64,000 nt of DNA from Auricularia sp. M13 (taxonomy: Eukaryota; Basidiomycota; Agaricomycetes; Auriculariales; Auriculariaceae): positions 2,170,001 to 2,234,000 of the forward strand of contig CM073196.1 of NCBI GenBank assembly GCA_037042915.1, written 5' to 3'. Of this stretch, positions 34,525 through 46,447 are shown piece by piece (within the stretch, counting starts at the first letter, position 1; the number at the start of each line of letters is the position of its first letter). The translations under genes and the position numbers were made by a program. The notes under the pieces were generated by a model. The model saw only the letters and a list, made by a program, of their open reading frames with translations. It had not been told where the DNA came from and ran no database searches.

Positions 34525-36268
34525 TCACAAACTGGAGTTGCCCGCGCGCCGGCTTGCTAGTTGGTTGCGCAGAGCAACAGCTATTGTTCTCCACTTGGTG
34601 TGATCGACGGTGGTGAAATCGGGCACGCCGTTGGCCAGGAATTGCAGGTACAGCCCAAGGAGATGCAGCTCTTGATCCTGCATGGCATGCGTCGTGTGGC
34701 AGTCGCGGAACGGCGAGATCTTCAGCCCTTCGCCGGGATTAAGAGCGAAATTCCGACTCTGCGCAGCAGCTGTTCAATATCCAAGCATCTGAGGTTGGAG
34801 TGCGTGCTATGCACCAGATCATCTATGTGTATTGTGTTTGTAGCATTGAACTGTGGATAATGCGTCCAGATGATCTTGAGCGCTTTGACAGCATGCTTGT
34901 ACGGTTTGCCGTCCCGAATACTGTATACCGAGAACATGGGCACCTTGTCGAGCACTGCGCGACGTCAGAGCGGGGCAAGAGGGTTCAAAGAACATAATAC
35001 CAAAGGCGATCTGCATTCGTCAGTGATTGGTCTATACATGTCGCCTGGTCTCACCTTGTACGGCTGTGCAGACCCAACCATGCCGAGTTCGTGGAGCTTG
35101 AGTTCCAGCCAGCTCCATGAGGTTTGTGACCATATCGCTGCAACGGATGTTGAAGGCGAAAACGGACTAAGTGGCGCAGGCGTACCGATGTCGTAGTGTT
35201 CGTACGCTTGTGCAAGAAACGCATGAAGACCGGGACGCGCGCATTCTGAGCAGGGTCAATCCAGAGAGGCGTTAACTTTGTATAGACCAACCGGATGGGG
35301 GAAGTGCGCCGGACGTGAGAGGTTTTGTGTCGAGAATCGCTGCGCCGACAAGTCAGCCAAAGGCGAAATGACTATGATCTTGTTGACGCATACTGTAGTC
35401 AATGTCAAGGACAAGTAACCGTTTTCCTTCTCGAAGGGGATTCATGAGATTTATCTGGCCGACGAATGAGCGGCATGATCAGCGCAGAAGTATGCTAGAG
35501 AAGTTCTCACCTGCAGTTTGCGCGCGGTCTCTTTGATCTTGCGCACATTGCGCTGGTCGTTCAGATACGCGCGCGCCGCTGCGGGGTTCGTTGCAAGATC
35601 AAAGTCCCAATCGTTCAAAACATCAGGCAGATCGGGCAGGTCTGCGAATACACGACCAGCAATGAGCGGGGAACTGACCAGGCGGAAAGCAAAAGACGCG
35701 TGCCGTCAGGATCTTTGAGCTCCTCCCCAGCAGGTGTGCCGATGAGTGTGAATTTCTTGCCAAATGGCTGAAGGTCGCGTCTGTATAGGAGTCACTTTGT
35801 GCACGGTGTAACTGACATACACACACACACATTCTAGCGTCGTCAGAAGGCAACTTGCCTTTAACCAGGCCCAAAATCTTCTGGCGCTCTATGGGTACAT
35901 TTGTGCGCCGCTGCAGCTCTCCTTTCAAGTCGGCAACGCTGCGTGACACGCGCGCGCCACATCCTCAGCAACTCGAGCGTATGTCATGAGTCACGCGCGC
36001 ACCAGTCTGATTCAGCGATATCGAGCGTATAATCCTTGCCCTGCCACGCGAATTTAAGCGTGAAGAGCGTCTCCGTGACCATATGAGCCTCGTCGCCGGG
36101 CGCGGCGTCTAACTCGCCTCCTGACCCTGCGGGCAGCTCCTGTACGCGGTCGGCTGGCAGTGCCGGGGATTCGGTCGACGTTTCCAGGCCAGAGGAGACG
36201 TGGCTTGAGGCGACGACGACCTCCGCGCGCGTTTCTTGTGTCGGGGTAGCAGCATTAGTCGTAGCCAT
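34525..36268 (-). CDS. UBLCP1-like ubiquitin-like-domain CTD phosphatase
   Basis: Nuclear proteasome phosphatase of the FCP/SCP family. The N-terminus (MATTNAATPTQETRAEVVVA) is an acidic Ala/Thr/Glu-rich extension, followed by a ubiquitin-like domain (LFTLKFAWQGKDYTLDIAES, DLKGELQRRTNVPIERQKIL). The catalytic motif reads LLVLDIDY then TILDTKP across an intron, giving DxDxT. Next come PGLHAFLAQAYEHYDI, WSWLELKLHELGM, LDKVPMFSVYS and HIDDLVHSTHSN. The last exon ends RNQLASRRAGNSSL. Domain order matches UBLCP1, and no BRCT domain is present, which excludes Fcp1. A dinucleotide AC repeat (35815-35832) lies in an intron. The N-terminal extension is longer than in animal proteins. Confidence 0.9.
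35815..35832. repeat. AC dinucleotide microsatellite
   Basis: A short run of AC repeats in an intron of the UBLCP1-like gene. Confidence 0.85.
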
Positions 36269-37473
36269 GGTTGAACGCAGAGCTCGGCAACTGCCAAGTG
36301 GCGCGCCGCGCTCACCTTCTTCCCTGTTCTTTTCGTGCTTGTTTCCCGTAGCTTTGCCAACAGCTTCCCGCGAACGCCTTGATTTGACTGCTGCGGCCTG
36401 GTCAGGATGCGGCAAAAAAACGCTCTGTGGTGCTGTCCGAGATAATGGCTTCCACTCTTGCAATAATAACCTTCGAGCCTCGAACGCCTGGCGCCGCTGT
36501 CTGCATTCTTTCCTGTGGCGATACCTAGTATGCTCTGATGCATTGTTCTGCGCTTTCCGAAGGCACCTTCTCATTTGAATATGGACTTCATCCAGAGGGA
36601 CGTTGCGCTAGTCAGCTTTCGAGGATACCTGGAACGTTGCGATGCATTGCGGTCTCTGTTCCAATGCAGGCGACAAGTGCACCAGTGCTAGTTCCAAGTC
36701 GGGTCGGCCGTCACCTCGACAAGCATGTGCTCTGCGAGTCTACTGTATTGCGATAACTCCCAGGGCGCCTTGTCTTCGATCCACTTTTGACAATCGCGCG
36801 GTCGCTCTATCTGCTCTCTGGTGGCTCATACCGTGCGAGGAAATGTGCTTTCCTGAACTGCTGGGTCTTGGTCAGGCAGCCTTGTAGCTGGGCTGTGCCC
36901 AAGGAGCCCTTGTTCTTTCCTGAACGTCAATCTATCATTACTGTTACCCTACCACTCTCGTGGCTCATACCTGCCGATCGTGATTCTCATCGGGGCAATC
37001 TCGCACGTGGCAGAAACGGGTGCGATTAACTTGTCAGATTTTCTGTCACAAGTCCATTTTTGTTCCACGCTGCACCATTCTTGGCCGTCTGACTGTGTTG
37101 TTCAGCTGACACACTCCTGTCCTACCTACGAAACAATCAGTTCCTGGCCGTGCGCGCGCTCTGGGACGTTCCGAGGTTTGCCATGGCAGTTAGCAGCATT
37201 CGGAGGTGTGATTCGGAGGATAGCTGCTCGCCACAAGCGTGTAGTCGTCCTGCCCTGGGAATACAATCTGGACATACTATGGGATCCCTGTGAGTGGTCC
37301 GTCCCGTTGCCACGCCACATGGAACAGGCTTCTCCCGCGATAGACCTTTGTGTGCCGGTCCCGTTTTGCATCTTTGCACGAGCACAGCAGGCTGTGCTTT
37401 CGTTCCGCTTGTGCCTTGGCCAGCGCGTTTAAAAGCTGACCCTATTACCACTCCTTCGCACTTGACAAAGGCC
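36269..37473. other. Intergenic spacer, 1.2 kb, no secure gene
   Basis: Divergent promoter region between the UBLCP1-like gene and the carboxylesterase. The open frames here are short, lack known motifs and have no convincing splice partners. Confidence 0.5.
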
Positions 37474-39395
37474 ATGCACCTCATCGTCGTTTCGTTATTC
37501 TTAGTCTTCTCGGCGTTGAGGATCCTTGCATCCCCGCTCGAGCCCCGAGTGCGTCACCAATATCTATCCTATGCTTGAGAACGTTCACTGAATAGCTCCA
37601 GGTCGGAAATACGGTGACAACACCTCTTGGCACGATCACGGGGACCACCTCTGCGCCTGGTATTCACCGCTTCGTCGTCCGCTACGCACAAGCGGCGAGA
37701 TGGCGCGCGGCAACCGGGACGACTCTGCAGTCCATGTACGTCTCCTGATGTCGATTTCTGGGTTTGATGGCTTTTACATGAATCACAGCTCGACATTGCC
37801 AGCGATCTGTCCTCAAGCTACTCCTGACAACAGTGGAAATTGGATCGGCGATGAGGACTGCTTGTTCGTCGTCCTGTACGTTCCAGACACGTTCAACGGA
37901 ACAGCACTTGCATGGTCGGTGCCGTCACGTCTCTGTTGATACAGTCCTTGAATCTTTGTCGTTCAGGTTCCATGGCGGAAGTCTCCTGGTTGGCGGAGCA
38001 AACGATCCTCTTATTGACGGCTCGGCATTGGCGCTTGAAACACAATCCGTTGTCGCCGTTGTGCAGTACCGTCTTGGAGTTGTTCGTCCTTTCTGTTTCT
38101 TTCGCTCATTCAGCTTTATTGATCTCTCAAAAAGCTTGGGTTCCTGCCACCTCCTCTCGGCGGCAGCACACCTAATGATAATCTCGGCGTCAGGGACGCT
38201 ATCCTGGCCCTGAATGTCTTGCATACTATTCTGCCGAGCTTCGGAAGTGTTTCTGCACTCGATGTTACCCTCGGTGGTCAAAGCGCGGGAGCCATGCTAA
38301 TCCGAGCCATGCTCGCGTCGCCTTCTGCCTCGTCGTTATTCAGTCGGGTAATACTGCATTCAGATGTTCTGGTATGCTCTGTATTCGCGGCAGCGACGAT
38401 AAATCTGACCGTCTGGCTCGCAGGACTACGGTTTCTTCAACGCCTCCACATTGACCACACTTCAGAATAACTTTTTCCCTACCCTGAACTGTACTGCGGT
38501 GGACTTCGCGTGTCAAAATGCACTTTCTCTTGGAGACATTATGGGGGCGCAGATGGACTTCAATGCTGCACAATTCGACGGCTCGACAGCTGGTCCAATT
38601 CCCTTCCGACCCGTCCACGACGGCTCACTCATCACTTCGACACTCACACATTCTTTCCCAACCACGCTCAAACCTATGCTGATCACCACTGCCAACGACG
38701 AAGGTGCTGCCATGATTTTCAGCGGGATCCCGATCGTTCTTCCAAACGCCGCATTTGCTCCAGGTTAGTTCGTGGACCCGGCGGCGCATGTTATTGACTT
38801 CTGAACGACACAGTGCTTTCCTCTCTCATCCCCGATTCCCGCGCACAGGCCATCATCAACTCAGGTTTATACTCGCTTAACGCAAGCGATTCGGACACAG
38901 TACGCAATCAGCTGAAAGAAGTGGTCACCGATCTTGCCTGGCGATGCCCTGACTGGACTCTGGCGAAGGCCTGGGCTGCAGGGGGCGGCACGGTCTTCAC
39001 TGGCTTCTTCGAGCGCGGCGGTCTGCACGGTAGCAACGTTGGCATCCCATTCTGCGCATCGGAGACCCACGTTTGTCATACAGACGACGTCCCAATTCTG
39101 GTGCGTATCATGACCGCATTTTAGACACCACGCTCACCCGCTCGGTCAGTTTGGCACCCAATCCAACCCGAGCAGCGCACAAGTAGCGCTCATTGCTGAG
39201 GTCCAAGCGCGCTGGAGCAGCTTTATCCATTTCTCCAACCCTAATCCGTCGGGTCTGCCTGTCTGGACCGGCACGACGTCTTCCTCGGTCAACCCTTTCG
39301 TGCTGGGCGGTAGCAGCCCCGTCGTTGCTGGCGCTTGCGCCTCTTTCTGGGGCACACCCACTGCCCCTTTCGACTATCAAATATGGGGCTTGTAG
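37474..39395 (+). CDS. Secreted carboxylesterase, type B (carboxylesterase/lipase family)
   Basis: Alpha/beta hydrolase for carboxylic esters. Signal peptide MHLIVVSLFLVFSALRILAS, then LGTITGTTS, NWIGDEDCLFVVLYVPD (the EDCL signature), the oxyanion motif FHGGSLLVGG, VVAVVQYRLGV, and the nucleophile elbow DVTLGGQSAGAMLIR, holding Ser in GxSxG. The C-terminal exons include NPSGLPVWTG and end PTAPFDYQIWGL. About nine exons, roughly 530 residues. Several Asn-x-Ser/Thr sites suggest glycosylation. The exact substrate (lipid, feruloyl or other ester) cannot be told from sequence; feruloyl esterases of this family are possible. Confidence 0.85.
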
Positions 39396-40284
39396 GCTTG
39401 TTTGGTAATATCATCCTTTCTCTGGGTTTTTAGTCTCCAAGTTAATCGTAGCCTTCAACAGCACCTAACATGTAGCGTTTAGGACACCAACCGAGTGAAC
39501 TGTCCATTAGGGCGATACAATATATTATCATCGTTGCTACTAGGAGGGTATTGGCAGAATGCTGGTGCCTCCGAATAAGAAACTCGCGGCACACACGCCG
39601 GGGCATCCACATCAAATATTTTACTGTAGTGCCTTTCACCATCGGACGTCGAGGTCTATGATATGTTAGTGAACACCATGACGAAGGACTGAGGCAAGAA
39701 ACGCAGGAGAAGGGGTCAGGAAGAAATTTTGTCTCATGGCAGCAAGCCCAGGACGAAAGGCGATTCCATCCTTTTGGAATAGGCAGCCGTCTCGAACGCA
39801 AATTACATAGTACACATCATGCAATACGAAAGGGGTGGCAGAAGTGAAGCAGGAAGAAGACTCACCCTGGCAAAGACGCCGCGAAAAAGAGGAGAGCAAG
39901 AGCAGTTTTCGGCGTTTGAATCTTTTGACATGTTGGCTTTATTTCTTCATCAACATCAATAGAGCATACTTTCGAGAGCCAGGCGGCCCATTCGACATCT
40001 ACTGCTGGCTTGTGACCTCTGTTCTCATCTGTGCTGCGTGTTCCTTGCGCGGCTGATCTCTACGACTACCGCCAACACTCAAATTTTTCCCCGATTCTCG
40101 CCGCGATCGAAAGCAATGTCGACGCGCGCTCACCCTCGCTGTCTATGCTACGGCTGAGCAGCCATTCGCAATGAGAATGACTTCTGCTCCATTAGGTTAC
40201 GCTTGCGCATGACGTCAACTTGAAGTGCGGTGTCTTGCGGCCCGAAGCTTCAGTCCTCTCGCTCTTCTCGGCTTGTCGTCCAGC
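39396..40284. other. Intergenic spacer, 0.9 kb
   Basis: No gene recognised. Short open frames on both strands have no domain or splice support. A start at 40225 in frame with the next gene would add about 20 residues. Confidence 0.5.
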
Positions 40285-41506
40285 ATGCTCCTCGAGCGTA
40301 CGGTCACTCTTTCTTCAGGCGCCGAGCTATATTGCAAGTATCGGTTGGCGAAGCAGTCTAAGACTCAGCTCCCGGTGCTCTGTCTCCTCCATGGCTTTCC
40401 ACAAAATCACCACATGTGGGACGACTTTGTGAAACAGCTGCCAGACAAGTGGCCGTTGTTGATTCCAGACCTCCCGGGGTGAGCATATGTGCATTCAGGC
40501 TGTCGCATCCACACACCGAGAAACCGTCAGTTACGGCGACAGCAAGAAAGAGCCATCCCGAGACGTCGACGCCAGTGCCTATTCGAAGAGCGCCTGGGCG
40601 GCGGACCTTATCGAGCTAGCTGACTCTGTGTTTCCTGCCGACGCATATGTGGGGGACCAGCGCAGGGAGCGCGTCAAGTTAATCGCATATGGACACGACC
40701 GCGGAGCTCGCGTCGCATATCGGATGGCTCTCAACTATCCTGAGCGAGTGGTTGGTTTAGCGGTGCTCGATATTGTGCCTACAAGTTTTGTCTGGGACGC
40801 CATGAACCTCGCCAATGACATGCATGCTGAGACCAAAGGAAGTCATCATTGGGTTTGTGTCTTTGCTGTGTCACCGACCATAGACATGAGTTAACACGTT
40901 GGCAAGATATTCCTGGCGTCCCCCCGCCCGATTCCGGAAACCCTCGTTGCGCGGGACCCAGGTTTCTACTTCGGAGCTCTTATCAACTCCTGGACAGGCT
41001 CCAAGGCTCGCGATCCTCAAGCGAAATGGGTCCATGATTCTTTGGAGCCTTATCTAGACAAGGACGAACACAAGGCCGTTGCAAGAATTGTCGCTGCTTG
41101 TGAAGACGTATGATTCACCTTTCACCTTTGCCGCCGTTGCTGACGGTCAGACGGACGCAGTATCGCGCAGGGTCCACCAAAGATGTGTTGGATGACCTGG
41201 AAGCTGGCATCGTGCCTAACAGTATGAAGGGCTCATATGCCGCCAAAGTACCATTCCACCTTCCCACGCTTGTGTTGTCCTCGCACCACCTGCGTCGCCG
41301 CTTTGCGGTGGATGAGATCTGGGGCTCGCTCTGTCCTGGGAATCGAGTCCTCTCCCTGCAGGTGAGCCAGCCGGAGCTTCTCAGAACGTCAAACTGACGA
41401 TGCCCAGATCGGGGACGAAACTACCGGTCATTTTCTAGTCAACGAAGCGCCGGAAGTTACTATGAAGTATACGCTCCAATGGTTGAACGAGTTTTGGAAA
41501 GAATGA
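40285..41506 (+). CDS. Alpha/beta hydrolase, haloacetate dehalogenase / epoxide hydrolase type
   Basis: Starts [20 protein letters not shown], followed by [16 protein letters not shown] (HGxP oxyanion motif) and the nucleophile elbow [18 protein letters not shown], where Asp follows His as in haloacetate dehalogenases and soluble epoxide hydrolases. Then come [20 protein letters not shown], a cap domain ([10 protein letters not shown]), and the catalytic His region [17 protein letters not shown]. About 340 residues over five or six exons. No signal peptide is present. The HDRG motif and the LDIVPT segment resemble dehalogenase-type members more than classical epoxide hydrolases. The substrate is unknown. 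Confidence 0.82.
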
Positions 41507-41913
41507 TCCTCGAGGATGTATTGCAGCTATGTATGACCATAATTGTACAGAAGCTTTGCCAAAGCACGGGCTAGAGAGTTTGCGGGGAAGAGCAGCTTGA
41601 GAACGGAGAACCTGGCACGTATCTAACACCAGAGTCCACCAGCCAGCCGAAAGGAATGCGGGAACAGAAGCGAAGAAACCTGCAGAAAAATTGTCCAGCC
41701 AACCTAGAGCTCAGATGTTGCAGAGTTCGACGCGGTGCTTGACATGGGAAAACTTGATGCGCTTGCTTTGTGTTGTACTGTCCTCGGCTTGACGCTTGCG
41801 CGATACCTGCGACGCATCTTGGACCACAAATTGCGTTTCGTCTTGCGTTTCTTCTGTAAAATGTGATTTGCTCCTGAGCATGTGATCTATGCTCAGGCTC
41901 CGCTTCGGCGCTC

Positions 41914-41952
41914 TCCGGCTCTCGCCGTGCTCAGGCGGTGCTCAGGAGCGCA
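41914..41952 (+). repeat. Left copy of a GC-rich dispersed direct repeat
   Basis: Contains TCCGGCTCTCGCCG (41914-41927), identical to 43097-43110, and a 25 bp segment (41928-41952) matching 43010-43034 at 23 of 25 positions. Confidence 0.75.
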
Positions 41953-42270
41953 AAAGCGCCAGAGTGCCCGAGCATTTCTCAACTTGTACTTTCAGCTTCG
42001 AGTCTTAGAACAGGTCATGCTCTGTGCTCACAACGGTATAGTGCTATGTAAACCCTCTATTAATTTTATATTGCAGGAGTATTCTCATATGTATAGGGTG
42101 TACTGTACATATTTGTTCTGACTTCTGCCTCGATGGTGCAGGATTCCGAAGGAAGTGCAGCACCTGACGGCCTGGTTACGGCTCGGCCGAGTTGATCCAC
42201 CGGATCAGGAGGTGGTTGGGTTTTTGCGGAGTTCGAAAGCAACTTGGCCTCGCTCCACCCGCCGTCGGCG

Positions 42271-42316
42271 CGCCAGCTCAAGACACCCCGCCGCGCCAGC
42301 TCAAGACGCTACGCCC
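42271..42316 (+). repeat. 23 bp tandem duplication
   Basis: CGCCAGCTCAAGAC occurs at 42271-42284 and 42294-42307, each followed by a C-rich stretch; a weaker third copy may follow. Confidence 0.75.
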
Positions 42317-43000
42317 CGCTGGCACAAGACGTCGCGGCAGCTTTTGCAAGAGCTGCGCGGGCTTCAAGTTTTGCATACCGCGCCCTTCCTCGTCTGCTCC
42401 CTGCATGCCTCGTGTCCGTTCTGTCCTGCTCTCTCGTCTGGCTCAAAGGCTCGGTGTGGCTCTGTTGACTGGTCTGGGACTTTGCTTCAGTCTACTGGTC
42501 TGGCTGGTTCTTTTGGTCTTGATAATTCAGGCTGCTGCTTCGTCGCTCTGGGCTGGGCTGGCTGTTTGCTGTCGTGTTCTTCTAAGACTTATTTTCGCAG
42601 GGCACAAGTACGATACTACGAGGTAGACGGTACGTTTGTGAACCCTGTCCTCACGTTCTTAGCTACATTGCAGCTCATTATATCGCGGCTTGGCAGCACG
42701 GCGTCCGAGCTACAAGGTGCGTGCGTCCCCTAGCACGCGGCTTGCAACACTACTAACGCACTTGAACAGTAGGGCTTTTGTGCGAATATCAAGGCGGAGT
42801 GGTGTTCCGCCATGTACCACTCGTCTGCGGCTGACGGCACCCGGCCAGTCATGTACTGCAGAGCGCGTAGCTGCGTTCTCAAATGCAGCATAATTTTGTC
42901 AATAAACGTCGTTTTTCGTACTTTGCCATTATCTCGTGATTCGAGTCAATCAAATAGTCCAATGAAGAAAACTAGTAAGAAGCAGAACGTGGGCTAGGTT

Positions 43001-43110
43001 TGCTCAGGCTGCTCAGGCGCTGCTCAGGAGCGGAGCGTGAGCACTGAACGGCCCGCTCCGGCCGGCTCAGGAAACCCGGGGTCGTTAAGGGGACTTTCCG
43101 GCTCTCGCCG
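43001..43110 (+). repeat. Right copy of the GC-rich dispersed repeat
   Basis: Holds several GCTCAGG words plus the two segments shared with 41914-41952, but in a different internal order and spacing. Confidence 0.7.
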
Positions 43111-43252
43111 GCTCAGGAGCCCTCAGGAGCGTCCGCCATTTTTACAGAAGTTGCGAATCGGCTTGGACGCTGCTACGACAGACACAAGGTTAACGGTTGC
43201 ACGGTCAAAGGCCAGGAAGAGCGTGCGAGACGTCGGATTTCACAGCGTGACA

Positions 43253-46103
43253 TTACCTGGCACCGCCAACCTGATGCATGTTCGGTGAGGTAGCAGCACA
43301 GAAGTGAAAGAACAGACAAACCACTGGAGAACCCGCGTGCGGAGAAGGCTGCAACGCGGCATGAACAACCATCGTGCCGTTCAGCTTGAGCAAGCCATAG
43401 TCGAGGTTATTGCTGAAATATTGCTCGAATTCTTGACCATGGAGCTTCTCAGTGGGTGAGAACTTCTTCACAGTATGCGGCTTTTTGCTCGATCCCGCTT
43501 TATTAGCAGCAATAAACCCTGTAGATGTGCAGCGTGCGCAAGCAGGACGAACAAAGATCATACCTTCTTTCTCGAGACGAGCCCACATGGTCTTGGGTCT
43601 TTGCCCTTCGCATCTGAAAGGGAGTCAATTGGAGGATGACATCTCGCTGGGACGCTGCTCACTGAATAACTGCTTGAATTGTGTCATATTTGGCGGCGCG
43701 TGAAGTTTGACGATCTGCAGAGAGCGACTACAGAAACGTCAGGCGTGGTGTGGTTTCGTGAAAGCCGGGGAACATACCGAAAGAGTACGAGATCAGAAAA
43801 TTCGAGTCGGGCAGCGCTATAAACGGCCGGTCGTGTGAGTAGTAACCTGTTTGGATCCTCCGCAATTCGGCAATCGAAGCACTTGCAATCTCCATCGAGC
43901 CGAGGGTCGTTGGAATGGAACCTGTGTGCATAATCTAGTCTTCGAAGCATCGATCGGTAGGCGCGTACCCGAGACACCTGAAACGACTATGAGAGGGTAT
44001 TGTGACCTACGAGAAACGTTACCTACCACACATGAAACCATTTGGCGCATGGACCATCGCATTGCACAGACGCTTCTTGCGCATTCTATGGAGCAGTTAG
44101 GCACGGTGGTCGTCGCTCGGCATGCACCAACATACTGTGATATTGCAGTAACAGTCCACATCGCTATCAGCAGGGGGCGCATGAGAGTTGGGATGGGGCG
44201 CGGTTCCAATCAAATCTTGCGTGGTAACATCTGTGGAAAATAAAACACGATGGCGCGAAGGTCAGAAAGAAGAAATGAAATCGTGCATTGAATATACGGA
44301 CCGATGTCTTCAAGAGCTGAACGAGAGCCTCTTTCAAGCAGCATATGTGTCAATGCTTCAGTATCGACAGAGTTCGGTTCATGGGTGGAACGACTCCGCA
44401 AATGTTTCGGGCACTTGCTGCGTAGGTGGATATTCAATCTGCGTGGCGATAACTTGCGTGGCTGGCATGCTATGGTCCTCAGATATGCGTGACCGCGCCT
44501 TGCACTAAATTAGTGACAGGGTACGCAATGCAAGCCTAAGGCTTACAAGTGAGCTAAGCCTTCTGAGAGGTGTAGTTCGCCCTCCATACTCGGCATCGAC
44601 ATCCATCCGACTTTGACGTCGGGGCGTCTCGGGCACATAAATGCTACTCGTATCGCAGTTCATCAGCAGTGCCATCGGCGCGGGATCATGACCTGCGGGG
44701 AGGTTCGCATCGTCCCACGCAGTCGTCCGCGACGCCGCGTCCTCTATGTGGACTGTTTTCTCGCGTGCGAGGAACAGCTCTTCATTTGCAGGGTCGTTTG
44801 GTCCCAGCTCCATGCTTCCCACGCACGGAATGTACTTGGCGACTGACGCAATACGAACACCGATGCTGTCAACTTGTTAGAAATGCGTGTGTGGACGTAG
44901 CAAAAACCAACTCGTGGTGACCCGTGCGCGTTGGCCCCAGCAAAAAGACTTCAGGCTGCTCTGTTCGATTATGTGTCTTCAAATAGTATTTTTCTTGTTC
45001 TGGCTCCCCGGCCACAAAGCAAGGAGGTTCATAGTCGTCCGGGGTTACGTCCGTATAATAGAGCTTGAAGTTCACGAAGCACGACTCTAAACCGTATGTT
45101 AGTCTGGACGCAGATCTAGCTTATATGCATACTTGGTAACCCAGACAATGTATCCATCGTAAGTATCAAATGCCTTATGAGACTCTGCAGCGAAGTTTAA
45201 AGCTTTGTCTAACGGTCTGACGACAGAACTGACGTGAATGCTTTTTTTACGTCGCCCATAGTCGGCCCAACCTTCATCTGATTCTGGCGGTTGTCATCGC
45301 TGAGCGCAACATTCTTGAGCCTTTCGCTGATGTGCAATACTGGCTGGGCCGTGGTTGAGCCTGAAGGGCGCTCATACTGGGCCGCAGGGTACGTCAGAAG
45401 CGACGACATCCTATAACAGGCGACGTACGGTAATGTCAAAGGTGTAGGATTCAATAATGCTTCATCACAAGTCGTTAGGGTCTGTATCTGCACGCATATA
45501 TGCGCACTTGCTTGGTGGGATCATCTCCGTCCTTCAAGTTCATGTCAGTACCAACCAGCGCGCATGAAGGCATACACACTAGGTAGATTGCGAAGACCAT
45601 TCTGGAAAGATACCCCCGGTTGAGGGCGTCGTAGGCGCCGTTCTGCGGCACTATGGTCATGTCCAAGCTGAGCGCACAGTGAATTGTCGTACTTGAATCT
45701 CAATAATCCTGTCCGCTTCGCTGGAGTAACCCTTCCGGAGAGCACGAAGGCCGCGGTTCTTGACTCGTTGACTATCGGTAGATCCATTGGCATCGAGCAT
45801 GCGTTCTGCTAGAGTCTAGCGATCAGTCGACGCGTAGCGAAATCAACGCACTGTCGTTGGTGGTGAAACACTCCTCAGGCAGCAGCCCGCTGCAAACGCT
45901 CGGTCAGTGCTACGTTGCAATGCAAGATACTATCCGCACCGAGAATAAAGGATTGAGGCGACGCTCGACGACATAACGGCTTGCAATGCAGCCAAGCTGC
46001 TAGCAGCAGAGCACTGAATCTGCGTCAATGCGTCGTCGCTATGCGCACATTCGCATACCTGCTGTTGCTTCTCAAATTGTGGGCGCACAGCTTGCGCTTG
46101 CAT
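43253..46103 (-). CDS. HOP1: Hop1-type meiotic chromosome axis protein (HORMA plus PHD-like finger)
   Basis: Builds the meiotic chromosome axis and promotes inter-homologue recombination. Many short exons. The start is MQAQAVRPQFEKQQQ, then SLAALQAVMSSSVASILYSR joined to GLLPEECFTTNDS, KGYSSEADRIIEIQ, GAYDALNRGYLSRMVFAIYL, and the conserved HORMA block MNFKLYYTDVTPDDYEPPCF. An acidic and Ser-rich middle follows. Further on a zinc-finger-like stretch reads VQCDGPCAKWFHVW, then FHSNDPRLDGDCKCFDCRI, as in Hop1 PHD fingers. The end resembles the Hop1 C-terminal winged-helix-like region (WARLEKEGMIFVR). The 3' end is uncertain. One expected Cys after FHVW is missing in the splice I chose. Confidence 0.82.
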
Positions 46104-46447
46104 ACTTGATACAGTCGGTGAAGTGATGCGGGGCGGCGGGTAAGACTGTGGGTGGAGGCAAGAGGCAAGGCGCGACTTGACGCGCTAACTCCGCTGCGGC
46201 ACGTGATGAAGCATATCCAAGTCATCCAATTCAGCCGCAGGCACGAAGAGTGAGAAAATTTGCTATATATCGACTTTATGCGATCAAATATCAACATCAC
46301 TAGGACATCGTAGACACACGCGCCACAGGCACGCGAGGGCAAGTGTGCAACACTAGCGTTACTGGTGGACATGATCAACGTGCCCACCAGCGGTGGGGGG
46401 AATACGAAGATGGATCATTGGATAATCATGCAACAATCCATCTTAAA

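Larger units (their letters stand above)
41507..43252. other. Gene-poor spacer with direct repeats, possible transposable-element remnant
   Basis: 1.7 kb without a recognisable gene. GC-rich blocks at 41890-41960 and 43001-43135 share sequence in the same orientation, and a 23 bp tandem repeat lies between them. No transposase or reverse transcriptase motifs were seen. Confidence 0.55.

Noticed and set aside
42155-42733. 192-residue plus-strand frame in the repeat spacer
   Set aside because: Composition follows the GC-rich and tandem repeats; no reverse transcriptase or transposase motif.
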